64,000 bases of DNA. Source: Arachis hypogaea. Lineage: Eukaryota > Streptophyta > Magnoliopsida > Fabales > Fabaceae. Shown here in pieces: positions 36,589 through 46,923 of the stretch; the stretch's first letter is position 1, and each line of letters begins with the position of its first letter. The stretch lies in the NCBI RefSeq assembly GCF_003086295.3, contig NC_092051.1, positions 70,743,772 through 70,807,771 of the forward strand, read 5' to 3'. The notes beneath the pieces are model-generated. The model was not told the DNA's origin, made no database searches, and saw only the letters and a list, made by a program, of their open reading frames with translations. The position numbers were made by a program, and so were the translations under genes.

Positions 36589-37359
36589 TTGCCTCACAGT
36601 TACGCCATGCCTCAACAAGGAATCTTGGAGATTGAGTTGTTTGATATATGGGGTATTGATTTCATGGGGCCTTTCCCACCATCATACTCAAACACTTATA
36701 TTCTGGTGGCAGTTGACTATGTATCAAAATGGGTTGAGGCCATTGCCACACCCACCAATGATACTAAAACAGTGCTGAAATTCCTCCAGAAACATATATT
36801 CAGCAGGTTTGGTGTCCCCAGGGTATTGATCAGTGATGGGGGCACTCACTTCTACAACAAACAGCTTTACTCTGCCATGGTCCGGTATGGGATTCGCCAC
36901 AAGGTGGCGACTCCATATCATCCACAGACAAATGGGCAAGCTGAAGTCTCTAACAGAGAACTAAAAAGAATCCTGGAACGGACTGTAAGTACCCATAGAA
37001 AGGATTGGGCACGAAGCTTGGATGATGCTCTGTGGGCTTACAGAACAGCATTCAAGACTCCTATAGGGACCTCTCTATACCAACTTGTGTATGGTAAGGA
37101 TTGCCACCTGCCCGTGGAACTGGAACATAAAGCCTACTGGGCAACCAGATTCCTAAACTTTGATGCCAAATTAGCTGGAGAAAAAAGATTGCTCCAGCTA
37201 AATGAGATAGAGGAATTCAGATCCACTGCTTTCGAAAATGCCAAGCTTTATAAAGAAAAAAAAAGTGGCATGACAGAAAGCTGTCATCTAGAATCTTTGA
37301 ACCAGGACAAAAGGTTTTGTTGTTTAACTCTAAGCTCAGGCTATTTCCCGGGAAACTGA
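36589..37359 (+). pseudogene. pol: R2 integrase core
   Basis: Entered by a frame change near 36590 (one T lost in AATTGCCTCAC). The DDE triad is D24 (WGIDFMGPF), D83 (ISDGGTHF) and E119 (QTNGQAEV), giving the D-35-E spacing of integrases. A second frame change at the A-run 37256-37264 shifts the C-terminus into another frame; the tail printed in this frame after KLYKEKK is not native. It would insert the cDNA with a 5-bp stagger, which fits the GTGAG duplication. Confidence 0.88.
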
Positions 37360-37526
37360 AGTCCCGGTGGAGGGGACCATATGTGATTACAAGTGTATCA
37401 CCATATGGTTATGTGGAGCTTCAAGATATTGATTCTGATAAGAAGTTCATTGTTAATGGACAGAGAATCAAGCACTATCTTGAAGGCAATGTTGAGCAAG
37501 AGTGCTCAAGGCTGAAGCTAGATTAA
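37265..37526 (+). pseudogene. pol: R2 integrase C-terminus (GPY/F module)
   Basis: Read in the third frame after the A-run. Contains SRWRGPYVITSVSPYGYVEL, the GPY/F motif, then VNGQRIKHYLEG and a stop at 37524-37526. No chromodomain, as expected for an Athila-like element. Confidence 0.82.
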
Positions 37527-38553
37527 AAGCTCAGCAAGGTCCAGCTAAAGACAATAAAGAAGCGCTTGCTGGGAGGCAACCTAGCCATAGGGCATCACTT
37601 CCTCTAAGCATTTTGCCCTATTCTTGATTTTATTTGTTTATATAAAGTTCACTGATACTAAGGTAAAGAGTCAATTGTATAAGTTCACAGGACAGAAGGA
37701 TTTTGCACACAAAATAGAGAAAAAGAGCTCACTGGCAAGAAAATGCCAGTAAGAGTCTGTTTTGGGCGTTCAACGCCCAAAAGAAGCATCCACTGGGCGT
37801 TGAACGCCAGTAAGGATAGCCATCTGGGCGTTAAACGCCAGATTTACAGCGTCCTGGGCGTTCAGAAAAACGCCCAGTGACAAAGGAGTTCATGGCGTTC
37901 AACGCCAGAAAGAAGCAGCAGCTGGGCGTTGAATGCCCAGGAGAGGCAGCAATTGGGCGTTGAACGCCCAAAACATGCAGCGTTTGGGCGTTCAAACGCC
38001 AGGATGGTGGGGAGGAGGTGAATTCGTTTTTACTTCACATTTTTCATTCTAAATTTAATTTTCCTGTTTCAATTCATGATTTCTTGCATAAACATGTTAA
38101 GAACCCTGATTTCTAAAATCCCTAATTTCTAAAAACCCTATTTTAAAAATATCAAATGTATCTTAATCCATAAGCACAAATCCTTTTTTTCAATCCAATT
38201 CAACTCTTTTTCAAAATTTTCAAAACAAATCTATCTCTTTTCATTCAAAAATCTTTTCAACTAATCAATATCTTTTTCAAAAATCCAATTTTATCTTTTT
38301 CAAATATCTTTCATATCTTTTCAATTTTAAACTATATCTTTTCTTATCATACTTATTTTTTTTTAAAATCATATCTTCTATCTTATCTTTCTCCCTATTT
38401 TCGAAAACCCCCCCTCCCTTTTAAAAACCCATTCGGCCTCCTTCCTCTCATCCACCATCCTACACTAGCTCTCCTTCTATCCCTCTCCTTTCTTTTCTTT
38501 TGCTTGAGGTCAAGCAAACCTCTAAGTTTGGTGTGTTTATCCGTGATCACTAA
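37527..38553 (+). other. R2 spacer between integrase and ORF3
   Basis: Starts with the AAGAAGCGCTTGCTGGGAGGC motif. Holds the palindrome array (37762-38003) and then T-rich, CTTTTTCAAA-like sequence. Near its end is a hairpin, TTTGCTTG-AGGT-CAAGCAAA at 38499-38518, followed by CTCTAAGTTTGGTGTG, a near copy of the sequence before the 3' LTR. It could hold the promoter or splice acceptor for a subgenomic ORF3 RNA; this is inference. Confidence 0.7.
37762..38003. repeat. Eight-unit palindrome array GGCGTT-AACGCC
   Basis: Units at about 37762, 37794, 37824, 37854, 37893, 37922, 37953 and 37983, one per 30 bp. Arms TGGGCGTT and AACGCCCA (or CTGGGCGTT and AACGCCAG) surround one variable centre base. 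The fourth unit has a longer loop (CTGGGCGTTCAGAAAAACG...) but keeps its arms. Spacers are unrelated A/G-rich words. Confidence 0.92.
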
Positions 38554-39252
38554 ACCATACCCACTAAGATCAAGGCTCCTAAAGGAAAACAACCCACTCC
38601 AAGAGGCAAGAAAGAGAGTGTTCCAAAACCACTTTGGAATCAAGGGAAGTTCTTAACTAAAGAACATTCAGACCATTATTACAAAATAATGGGTCTAAGA
38701 TCAGTGATCCCAGAAGTTAGATTCGATCTGAAAGAAGACGAATATCCGGAGATCCAGGAGCAAATTCGAATTAGGAACTGGGAGATCCTAGCTAATCCTG
38801 AAACAAAAGTGGGAAGGAATATGGTCCAGGAGTTTTATGCTAATATGTGGCAAACAGACAAGCAAAGACTATCTGGATCTGCTCTCTATGACTATCGGAC
38901 CTTGGTCAGAGGAAAGATTGTTCATACCCACCCTGACAAGATCAGGGAGATCTTAAAGCTACCTCAGCTGAAAGATGATCCAGACTCCTTCAATAGGAGA
39001 ATGATGAGAACAGACAAGGGCCTGGATAAGATTCTAGAGGATATATGTATCCCTGGAGCCAGGTGGACCACCAGCACGAAGGGTGTCCCAAATCAACTCA
39101 AAAGAGAAGATCTCAAACCAGTCGCCAGAGGATGGCTGGACTTCATTGGGCATTCTCTGCTGCCCACTAGCAACCGTTCTGAAGTCACTATTAGAAGAGC
39201 AGTGATGATCCATTGCATCATGATGGGAAAAAAGTGGAAGTTCATCAACTGA
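38554..39252 (+). pseudogene. R2 ORF3, N-terminal part (plant transposon protein type)
   Basis: Open from 38554; the coding sequence seems to start near 38563 (TKIKAPKGKQPTPRGKK in related form) where the ATG is lost, and the first Met is at 38689. Residues after that Met resemble the ORF3 of M: a VQEFYANMW block, VRGKIVHTHPDKIREIL, an IPGARWTTS block and a final RRAVMIHCIMMGK. This matches the family annotated in plants as putative plant transposon protein, which occupies the env position in Athila-like elements. Its function is not known. A base loss in GGAAAAAAGTGG near 39229 moves the rest to another frame. Confidence 0.75.
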
Positions 39253-39632
39253 TTTCAACTGAATTTTACAAAATTGCAAACAAAAATTCTAAAGATGCCA
39301 GGTTGGCTTATCCAAGCTTGATTACTATGCTCTGCAAGGATGCTGGAGTAAGGATGGGAATAACTGAGTATATCTCAGTTGAGCGACCAATCACCAAAGC
39401 ATCAATGGAAAAACAACAAGCACAGGATGACCCCATCAAGAAGAGAACACAGGAATTTCTCCCAGAAATCCCTCAATCTGAATACTGGGAGTATCTTGAA
39501 ACATCTATTACCAAGATGCAAGAAGCCATGGAACAAATAAAGAAAGAACAGAAAGAACAAAGTAGCATTCTTTGCTATTTGCTTAAAGAACAGGAGGAGC
39601 AAGGGCGTGATTTAAGGGAATTGAAGCGCTAG
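39230..39632 (+). pseudogene. R2 ORF3, C-terminal coiled-coil part
   Basis: Continues after the frame change as VEVHQLISTEFYKIA. The last 60 residues (KMQEAMEQIKKEQKEQSS, then KEQEEQGRDLRELKR) form a clear coiled coil. No transmembrane segment is seen in either part, so I do not call it an envelope protein. Confidence 0.72.
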
Positions 39633-40826
39633 AAATTATCTCTTGAAGGACCAAGCACCCCGCAGATTAGAGGAACATCCACTTCCCAGAACAAAGGTTG
39701 TTAAATTCCAATCTTAGCCTTAACTCTGTGATAACTGTTTTTATTTTAGTTTTACCTTAGGAATCATATAGTAGTATTTAGTATCTATATTTTTTTTTAT
39801 TTTATCTCCAATTAAGCTATAATTTAATTTTATCATCATCATTAAACATAAATAAAATAGAAGAATTTCTTTAGAATAAGAGGCAATATTTTTCGAGTTT
39901 TTAATAAGATAAATTCTAATTATTTACATGTGGCGGCAATGCTTTCTGTCTTCTGAATGAATGCTTGAATAGTGCATATGTCTTTTGAATTTGATGTTTA
40001 AGACTGTTAAATATGTTGGCTCTTGAAAGAATGATGAACATGAGACATGTTATTGATAATCTGAAAAATCATAAAAATGATTCTTGAAGCAAGAAAAAGC
40101 AGTGAATACAAAAGCTTGCAGAAAAAAAATAGAAAAAGAAAAAGCAAGCAGAAAAAGCCAAAGCTCTTAAAACCAAAAGGCAAGAGCAAAAAGCCAATAG
40201 CCCTTAAAACCAAAAGGCAAGGGTAATAAAAAGGACCCCAAGGCTTTGAGCATCAGTGGATAGGAGGGCCTAAAGGAATAAAATCCTAGCCTAAGTGGCT
40301 AAACCAAGCTGTCCCTAACCATGTGCTTGTGGCATGAAGGTGTCAAGTGAAAACTTGAGACTGGGCGGTTAAAGTCAAGGTCCAAAGCAAAAAGAAGAGT
40401 GTGCTTAAGAACCCTGGACACCTCTAATTGGGGACTTTAGCAAAGCTGAGTCACAATCTGAAAAGGTTCACCCAATTATGTGTCTGTGGCATTTATGTAT
40501 CCGGTGGTAATACTAGAAAACAAAGTGCTTAGGGCCACGGCCAAGACTCATAAAGTAGCTGTGTTCAAGAATCAACATACTGAATTAGGAGAATCAATAT
40601 CACTATCTGAATTCTGAGTTCCTATCGATGCCAATCACTCTGAGCTTCAATGGATAAAGTGAGATGCCAAAACTGTTCAGAAGCAAAAAGCTACTAGCCC
40701 CGCTCATCTAATTAGAATCTGAGCTTCACTCAAAAACTCTGAGATATTATTGCTTCTTAAATTATTTGTATTCTATTTTATTTATCTAGTTGCTTGAGGA
40801 CAAGCAACAGTTTAAGTTTGGTGTTG
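39633..40826 (+). other. R2 3' non-coding block
   Basis: Shared with R1 8340-9173, including repeated AACCAAAAGGCAAG units. Ends with the hairpin GTTGCTTG-AGGA-CAAGCAAC (40789-40808) and AGTTTAAGTTTGGTGTTG directly before the LTR. A classic purine-only polypurine tract is absent. Confidence 0.75.
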
Positions 40827-42361
40827 TGATGAGCGGATATTTTATACGCTTTTTGGGGTTAATTTCAAATAGTTTTTAGTGTGTTTTAGTTAGTTTTTAG
40901 TTTATTTTTAGTAGTTTCTAGGCAAAATTCATATTTCTGGACTTTACTATGAGTTTGTGTGTTTTTCTGTGATTTCAGGTATTTTCTGCCTAAAATTGAG
41001 GGAGCTGAGCAAAAATCTGATTCAGGCTGAAAAAGGACTGCTGATGCTGTTGGATTCTGACCTTCCTGCACTCAAAGTGGATTTTCTGGAGCTACAAAAC
41101 TCCAAATGGTGCGCTTGTAATTGCGTTGGAAAGTAGACATCCAGGGCATTCCAGCAATATATAATAGTTCATACTTTGCTCAAGGATAGATGACGTAAAC
41201 TGGCGTTCAACGCCAGTTTCATGTTGCAGTCTGGCGTCCAGCGCCAGAAACAAGTTATAAGTTGGAGTTCAACGCCAGAAATAGGTTATAACCTGGCGTT
41301 GAACGCCCAAAATAGCCCAAGCACGTGAGAAGCTTAAGTCTCAGCCCCAGCACACACCAAGTGGGCCCCAGAAGTGGATTTCTGCGCTATCTATCATAGT
41401 TTACTCATTTTCTGTAAACCTAGGTTACTAGTTTAGTATTTAAACAACTTTTAGAGATTTATTTTGTATCTCATGACATTTTAGATCTGAACTTTGTACC
41501 TTTTAACGGCATGAGTCTCTAAACTCCATTGTTGGGGGTGAGGAGATCTGCTGTGTCTCGATGAATTAATGCAAGTATTTCTATTTTCCATTCAAACATG
41601 CGTGTTCCTATCTAAGATATCCATTCGCACTTCAATATGAATGTGATGAACGTGACAATCATCATCATTCCTCCACGAACGCGTGCCTGAGAACCACTTA
41701 CGTTCCACCGTAGAATGAATGAATATCTGTTAGATCTCTTAATCAGAATCTTCGTGGTATAAGCTAGATGATGGCAGCATTCAAGAGAATCCAGAAAGTC
41801 TAAACCTTGTCTGTGGTATTCCGAGTAGGATTCAGGGATTGAATGACTGTGACGAGCTTCAAACTCGCGAGTGCTGGGCGTAGTGACAGACGCAAAAGGA
41901 TAGAAAATCCTATTCCGGTACGATTGAGAACCTGCAGATGATTAGCCGTGTAGTGACAGCGCATCTGGACCCTTTTCACTTGAAGGATGGATGGTAGCCA
42001 TTGACAACGGTGATCCACCAACACACAGCTTGCCATAGGAGGACGTGCGTGCGTGAATCAGAAAATAGAGGAAAGCAGAATTTCAGAAGACAAAGCATCT
42101 CCAAAACTCCAACATATTCTCCATCATTGCATACAAGTATAATTTATGTTCTGCCCTTTTATTCCTTGCAATCAAATTTGATAAGTGAATTATTTCATTG
42201 TTTTCCTGACTAAGAGTTACAAGATAACCATAGATTTCTTCCAAACAAACAATCTCTGTGGGATCGACCCTTACTCACGTAAGGTATTCCTTGGACGACC
42301 CAGTGCACTTGCTGGTTAGTGGTACGAGTTGTAGAAAGTGTGATTTACAATTCGTGCACCA
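40827..42361 (+). repeat. R2 3' LTR
   Basis: 1535 bp, TGATGAGCGGATATTTTA to TTCGTGCACCA, near-identical in layout to the 5' LTR and closely similar to solo LTR S2. Confidence 0.95.
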
Positions 42362-42366
42362 GTGAG

Positions 42367-43203
42367 CAAGTTCTTAGCTAAAGTTTACCCTCCTCAGAGA
42401 ATCATTAAGTTAAAGGCAGAGGTCCAAACCTTTATGCACATGGAGGGGGAGTCATTATATGAAGCTTGGGAGAGATATAAGGCATTGATGCGAAGATGCC
42501 CACCTGACATGTTCAGTGATTGGGTAAAACTCCAAAACTTCTATGAGGGCTTAATTCTAGAAGCAAGGAGAGCATTAGACTACTCCTCAGGAGGATCACT
42601 CAACATGATGAAAATCCCTGAAGAAGCTCAAGATCTCATTGATATCATTGCAAATAATCAATACTTCTATTCTTTTGAGAGGCATCACAACTCAACTCCA
42701 AAGAAAGGTGTGATGGAGCTTGAGGGTGTGGATGTAATCTTGGCATAGAACAAGCTCATGCACCAATAAATTTAGCAACAAATGGAGATGATGGCCAAGA
42801 GAATGGATGGACTGTAACTAGCTGCAGTGAGCACACAAAGCCAAGCTCAAGTCTCACATGGATGGAATCAATCTGAAGAAGGCTTTGAGACATTCAATAA
42901 AGAGCAGCAAAGTCCTGAGCAAGTTCAGTATATGCACAACACCTCAAGCTCTTTCCAATATGACTTCCATGGTGATACCTACAATCCCTCTTGGAGGAAT
43001 CACCATAACTTGAGGTGGGGTGACAATCAAAATCAATGGCAAAAGAACTCCAATCCTAATAACTTCCGCAACACAAACAACCTCAACCATCCATCTGCTA
43101 ACAACAACCAATACACAAAACCATAAAACACATACCTCCAACCCCATAACACTTCACAAGTTTCCCAGAACAACATCTCTACACCTTCATTTAACTCACA
43201 AAA
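42367..43203 (+). pseudogene. gag: III gag, middle part
   Basis: Resumes the III gag directly after the GTGAG duplication: FLAKVYPPQRIIKLKAEV and SLYEAWERYKALMRRCPP are the end of the gag core. In-frame stops follow at 42746-42748 and several places to 42826, then a Gln/Asn-rich stretch (GDTYNPSWRNHHNLRWGD and after) that is the usual linker of this gag type. Element O cuts it at 43204. Confidence 0.8.
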
Positions 43204-44524
43204 TGTAACGACCCAACTTCCAAAACGTCATGATCGTACCGAAAGTAAAGCATACCAAATTGTAACGACCCAATTTTCAATATGTCTAGATCATACCAGA
43301 AACTGAGAGTTACCAACTTGTCTTCCTAATTATTATCTATTATTTATTATATGAGCCTGATTCGCTGTTAAAAACGTAGTTATTTTGCGACGTACTTTTT
43401 TTTTTTAAAAAACATTTGGATTAATAGACGGAATCATTCATAATCAATTCACAAGTAATAACAGATAAAATAGTTATAAACCACCACACATACATACATC
43501 ACAAGCAGCTAACAACATTCAGTGATCTAGCCTTTATTAGAGTATAGACTTTTAGTTAGAACACCCCTAGATATAGCTAGATAATAACTATATACATATA
43601 TAAACATACAACATCCCAGGCTCTGACCTGTTCAAGAAGTCCCTAAGCTGGCACCCAGGCTAGCCTAGACTCTATACTCACCTAGTCCCTCTAAACTACT
43701 AAAGCGAAGGAAAGTACGTTCTAAGTCTTCAAAACTCAAGTCAGGTGGAACGTCATCAAAAGATAGAACATCATCTGCAACTCCTCTGCATGATTAGACA
43801 TTGCCATAGGACGTCTCTCTGGTACCCCCATCAAGTTGCCACACAACAGAAGTCTCGTACACAGGATTTAAGTTAAAGTTTGCTTACGAACGGGGTGTAG
43901 ATGTTGGTTGGTCTCACAATATATACATATAAACAGGTAACGCAGTTCACTCTAGACTCAGAAGACTACCTAGAGCGGAATCCTTTTTGCAGAATGATCA
44001 TCAACGAACTACGGAATGGTACTCTTACTTCCATCTGAAGGGGGAAGGGAGAGAGAAGGGGTAAGAACTGGGGAGTTCTTAGTAGGGCTGGGGTTATTAG
44101 TTAAGTTCATTAATTCTGTGTTGTTTAGCAGACGAATAGCAAAATACAGAAAAGCAGTAAATAGAAAAAACAAATAAATAGAGAAAATAGTGAAAACAGA
44201 AAGCAAAACACGAACGAAAGAATACAAGAAAAAAAGACACAAACACAAAGAATAGAATACAAACAAACAAAGCATACATTCATTCAATAATCATAACAGA
44301 GAAAATGCACAACCAAGTATGATACATGTCTGTCCTATGCAGGCCATGAGCTCACGTGTCGGTTTACACCCTGTAGCCCGACATTACCTAGGAACAAGTC
44401 TCAGATATGGTTTCCCTTTGTGTCCTTAGTGCATACGTGTCGGTGGTAAGAATACCACTCCTTCGTGACAACCGACAGTCGGCACAAAGCTCGACCCCAT
44501 AATATACGCACAAGGGGAAACAGT

Positions 44525-44815
44525 GATCCTTAGTTCGTGGGCGTCCCCGAGATCAACACACAAACAAAACAAAGATCCTCAGCTCGTGGGTGTCCCTGAG
44601 ATCAATACACCAAACAGCGATCCTCAGTTCGTGGGTTATACCCGAGATCAACATACAACAGTTCGTGGGTTATTCCTGTAATCAATGATTATCAATTCGT
44701 GGGTTTTGCTGCATTTAAAACAAATAACAATTTATAGGTTTCCCCGAGATCAATGATCATTCAGTTCGTGGGTACTTCCCGAATTTATCCAATTATGAAT
44801 CTGTGGGTTTTACTA
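44525..44815. repeat. TTCGTGGG...CCCGAGATCAA array, left arm
   Basis: About eight units of 25-45 bp around AGTTCGTGGGTTATACCCG, mostly followed by AGATCAA and a variable spacer. GGGT-TAT-ACCC forms a small hairpin. The inverted copy lies at 49260-49620, and a third copy in the outer element at 51790-52115. Confidence 0.85.
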
Positions 44816-46379
44816 CTCTTCCCTCTTTGTCTCTTTACTCTGCTCTGATTACTCTTTTCTCTTAGTCTCTTCACTCTGATCTGATTACTCTTTTCTCTTA
44901 GTCTCTTTATTACTCTTTTTCTCTTTACTTTACTCTGCTTACTCTATTCTCTGTGTTTGTTTACTCTGCTCTTATTTCTCTGCTTAACGTATGTATTTAA
45001 AGCTTATGTAAATTTTGTTATGAATAGTTAACCTATCCCAAGTATAGTTTCATTAAATCTATACTGAAACAGTTTAACTTTTCATACAATACCTAACCCT
45101 AGTCGCAATTCAAAGACTAACTATGTTGCCCTAGTTCGTTCGCTAGTCTCTGTCTGTTTTTCTGTCGTTAATACTTTACAGACTTTTTCTTCGATTTTTA
45201 TCTTTTCTTCAACTTTTTATCTTTCTTTTATCTTTGCCTCACTAATATGTTCTTACCATTCCCTAAGTGTTTTATGAAAGTAATTATGAGATTCTGCGCT
45301 TAAAGTTGTCTTTCTAAAGCTTTTACAGAAAACTGCCTTTTCCGCATTATTTTTTTATTTTTATTAAAATATTATTTTTAATTAAATATTATTATTTAAT
45401 ATTTTATTATTATTTATTATTTTATAATTAAATTTCGAAAATTACCCCACTTTAACCTTTAACCTTTAAAATTTACTTTTTACCACCCGTAATTTTTAAT
45501 ATTTCTACTTTAGCCACCCTAACTTTTAGAAATTACCAAATAACCTCTTAAACACCAAAATTTTACTTCCTTTCCCTTTTAAAGATCTAAAGATTGTTCT
45601 TCATTGTTCTTCATCACACTCAAAGTGTTCTTCATGTTCTTCATAAATTCTTCAAATTCTTTCTCTGTTTTTACCCATTTTTTAATCTTTTCAGCAACCG
45701 ATTTTTACCAAAATTCAAAATAAAATTGCAGCCACTAAAGCCCCATATTTTCCACATGATTTCAACACAAATTAAACCCCAATTTAAGGACTAGGGCTTC
45801 ATTTTCCAGTAGCCACAAGAACACAAGTTCAAAACTTGAATTTCATCAAATTTCATCAAATTTTCACCAAAATTTCAACAAGAATTACTCATATAAACAA
45901 TCAATTTTAAGCACAACCAAACCATATCATAATCACACAAATCAAACACAATCAATCAAGATTAATTCGTCAAACCCTACCTGGTTTTGCTGCTCCTAAT
46001 TCGGTTATACTTTCAGGTGGTCCTTAAGCACTTTTTCCTCCTAAATCACATCAAGAACAACTTTAAATCCAAAAACTCTCAACTAACAAAATCTGACTCA
46101 GCACGTTAGGAAGGGATATCTCACCTTAGCCTTGCTAGAAATTAATGTTTCTTGGTCCTCAAGTCAAGTTAAGCATGATTCCTAAGGAAGAACATCAAGA
46201 AAACACATGTTTAAGCATGTTTCCTTGAAAACCGAATTGAAGAGGGAGGGAGACAGCCATCTCACCATATTTCCAGCCTTGATATGTTACATGGTTATGT
46301 AGAGGAAGAAGAGGGGATCATTTTGGTGAAATCGGAGTTTTGATTTGAGTTTTAGTTCAGAAGAAATCAAGCTTTGAAG

Positions 46380-46660
46380 ATTAAGTGTTCACGAAAGTTT
46401 CTCTCTTTTCTCTCTTTTGCTGGAGCTGGTGCTGTTTTTGGAGGTTTGGAGTGGAGGCTTGCCCAGTTCTGTCTCTGCTCATGGTTCTCGCAGCTGCCGG
46501 AGCCTCTGCCGCCATCAAAGCTGCCGATTGGTTGATGCAGCTGCTGCTGTCAACACCGGTAGAGGTTAAAGCTACCATTACTGATGTGAGTTAAAAATAA
46601 AAAGGGGTTCGTCGCGTTTGATTTTTGCGTGTTGCGACATTGAGGTAAGGGATTTATTTT
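46380..46660 (+). other. GC-rich block and splice-donor-like site in the inner unit
   Basis: GC-rich segment ending GCGACATTGAG, then GTAAGGGATTTATTT (GT at 46645). O has the same junction at 53814 (GACATCGAG, GTAGGGGATTTATTT), and both go on with AATGCCTACAAAGTTATTT. Conservation of the junction suggests a transcribed leader with an intron start. No protein is supported. Confidence 0.5.
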
Positions 46661-46705
46661 TGATGTTAAACATTTTTAATTTAGAATGCCTACAAAGTTA
46701 TTTCG

Positions 46706-46923
46706 ATAAGCCGAAGTTCACCTACAAAGAGTTGTGATTCCTGTAAGCCGAAGTTCACTTACAGGGGCGCCATTTCTGTAAGCCGAAGTTCACTTACAGA
46801 GGTGTCATTTCTGTAGGCCGAAGTTCACCTACAGAAAGTTGTTGTCTTGTGGTTAGACTATTCCTGTGAGCGGAAGTTCACTTACATGAGTGCTATTTCT
46901 GTAGGCCCAAGTTCACCTACAGA
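46706..46923. repeat. Tandem 24-nt hairpin array in the inner unit
   Basis: Units CTGTAAG-CCGAAGTTCA-CTTACAG at 46741 and 46776, CTGTAGG-...-CCTACAG at 46811 and 46899, and weaker ones near 46706 and 46864. The A-to-G change in one arm is matched by T-to-C in the other. Confidence 0.9.

Larger units (their letters stand above)
30273..42361 (+). mobile_element. R2: complete Athila-like gypsy element, TSD GTGAG
   Basis: 12,089 bp, both LTRs present, flanked by GTGAG at 30268-30272 and 42362-42366, inserted in the gag of III. Order: LTR, tRNA-Asp primer site, leader, gag, protease, RT, RNase H, integrase, palindrome array, ORF3, 3' non-coding, LTR. I count some 25-28 differences in the first 500 bp of the two LTRs and fewer after, so roughly 2-3 percent divergence by eye. 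Every coding region has stops or frame changes. Confidence 0.95.

Noticed and set aside
38554..39632. Calling ORF3 an envelope gene
   Set aside because: No signal peptide, membrane segment or fusion-type motif is visible; only its position is env-like.
44525..44815. Repeat-spacer pattern resembling a CRISPR array
   Set aside because: Units and spacers vary in length, the DNA is eukaryotic, and the array lies in a transposon arm that is repeated in inverted form.
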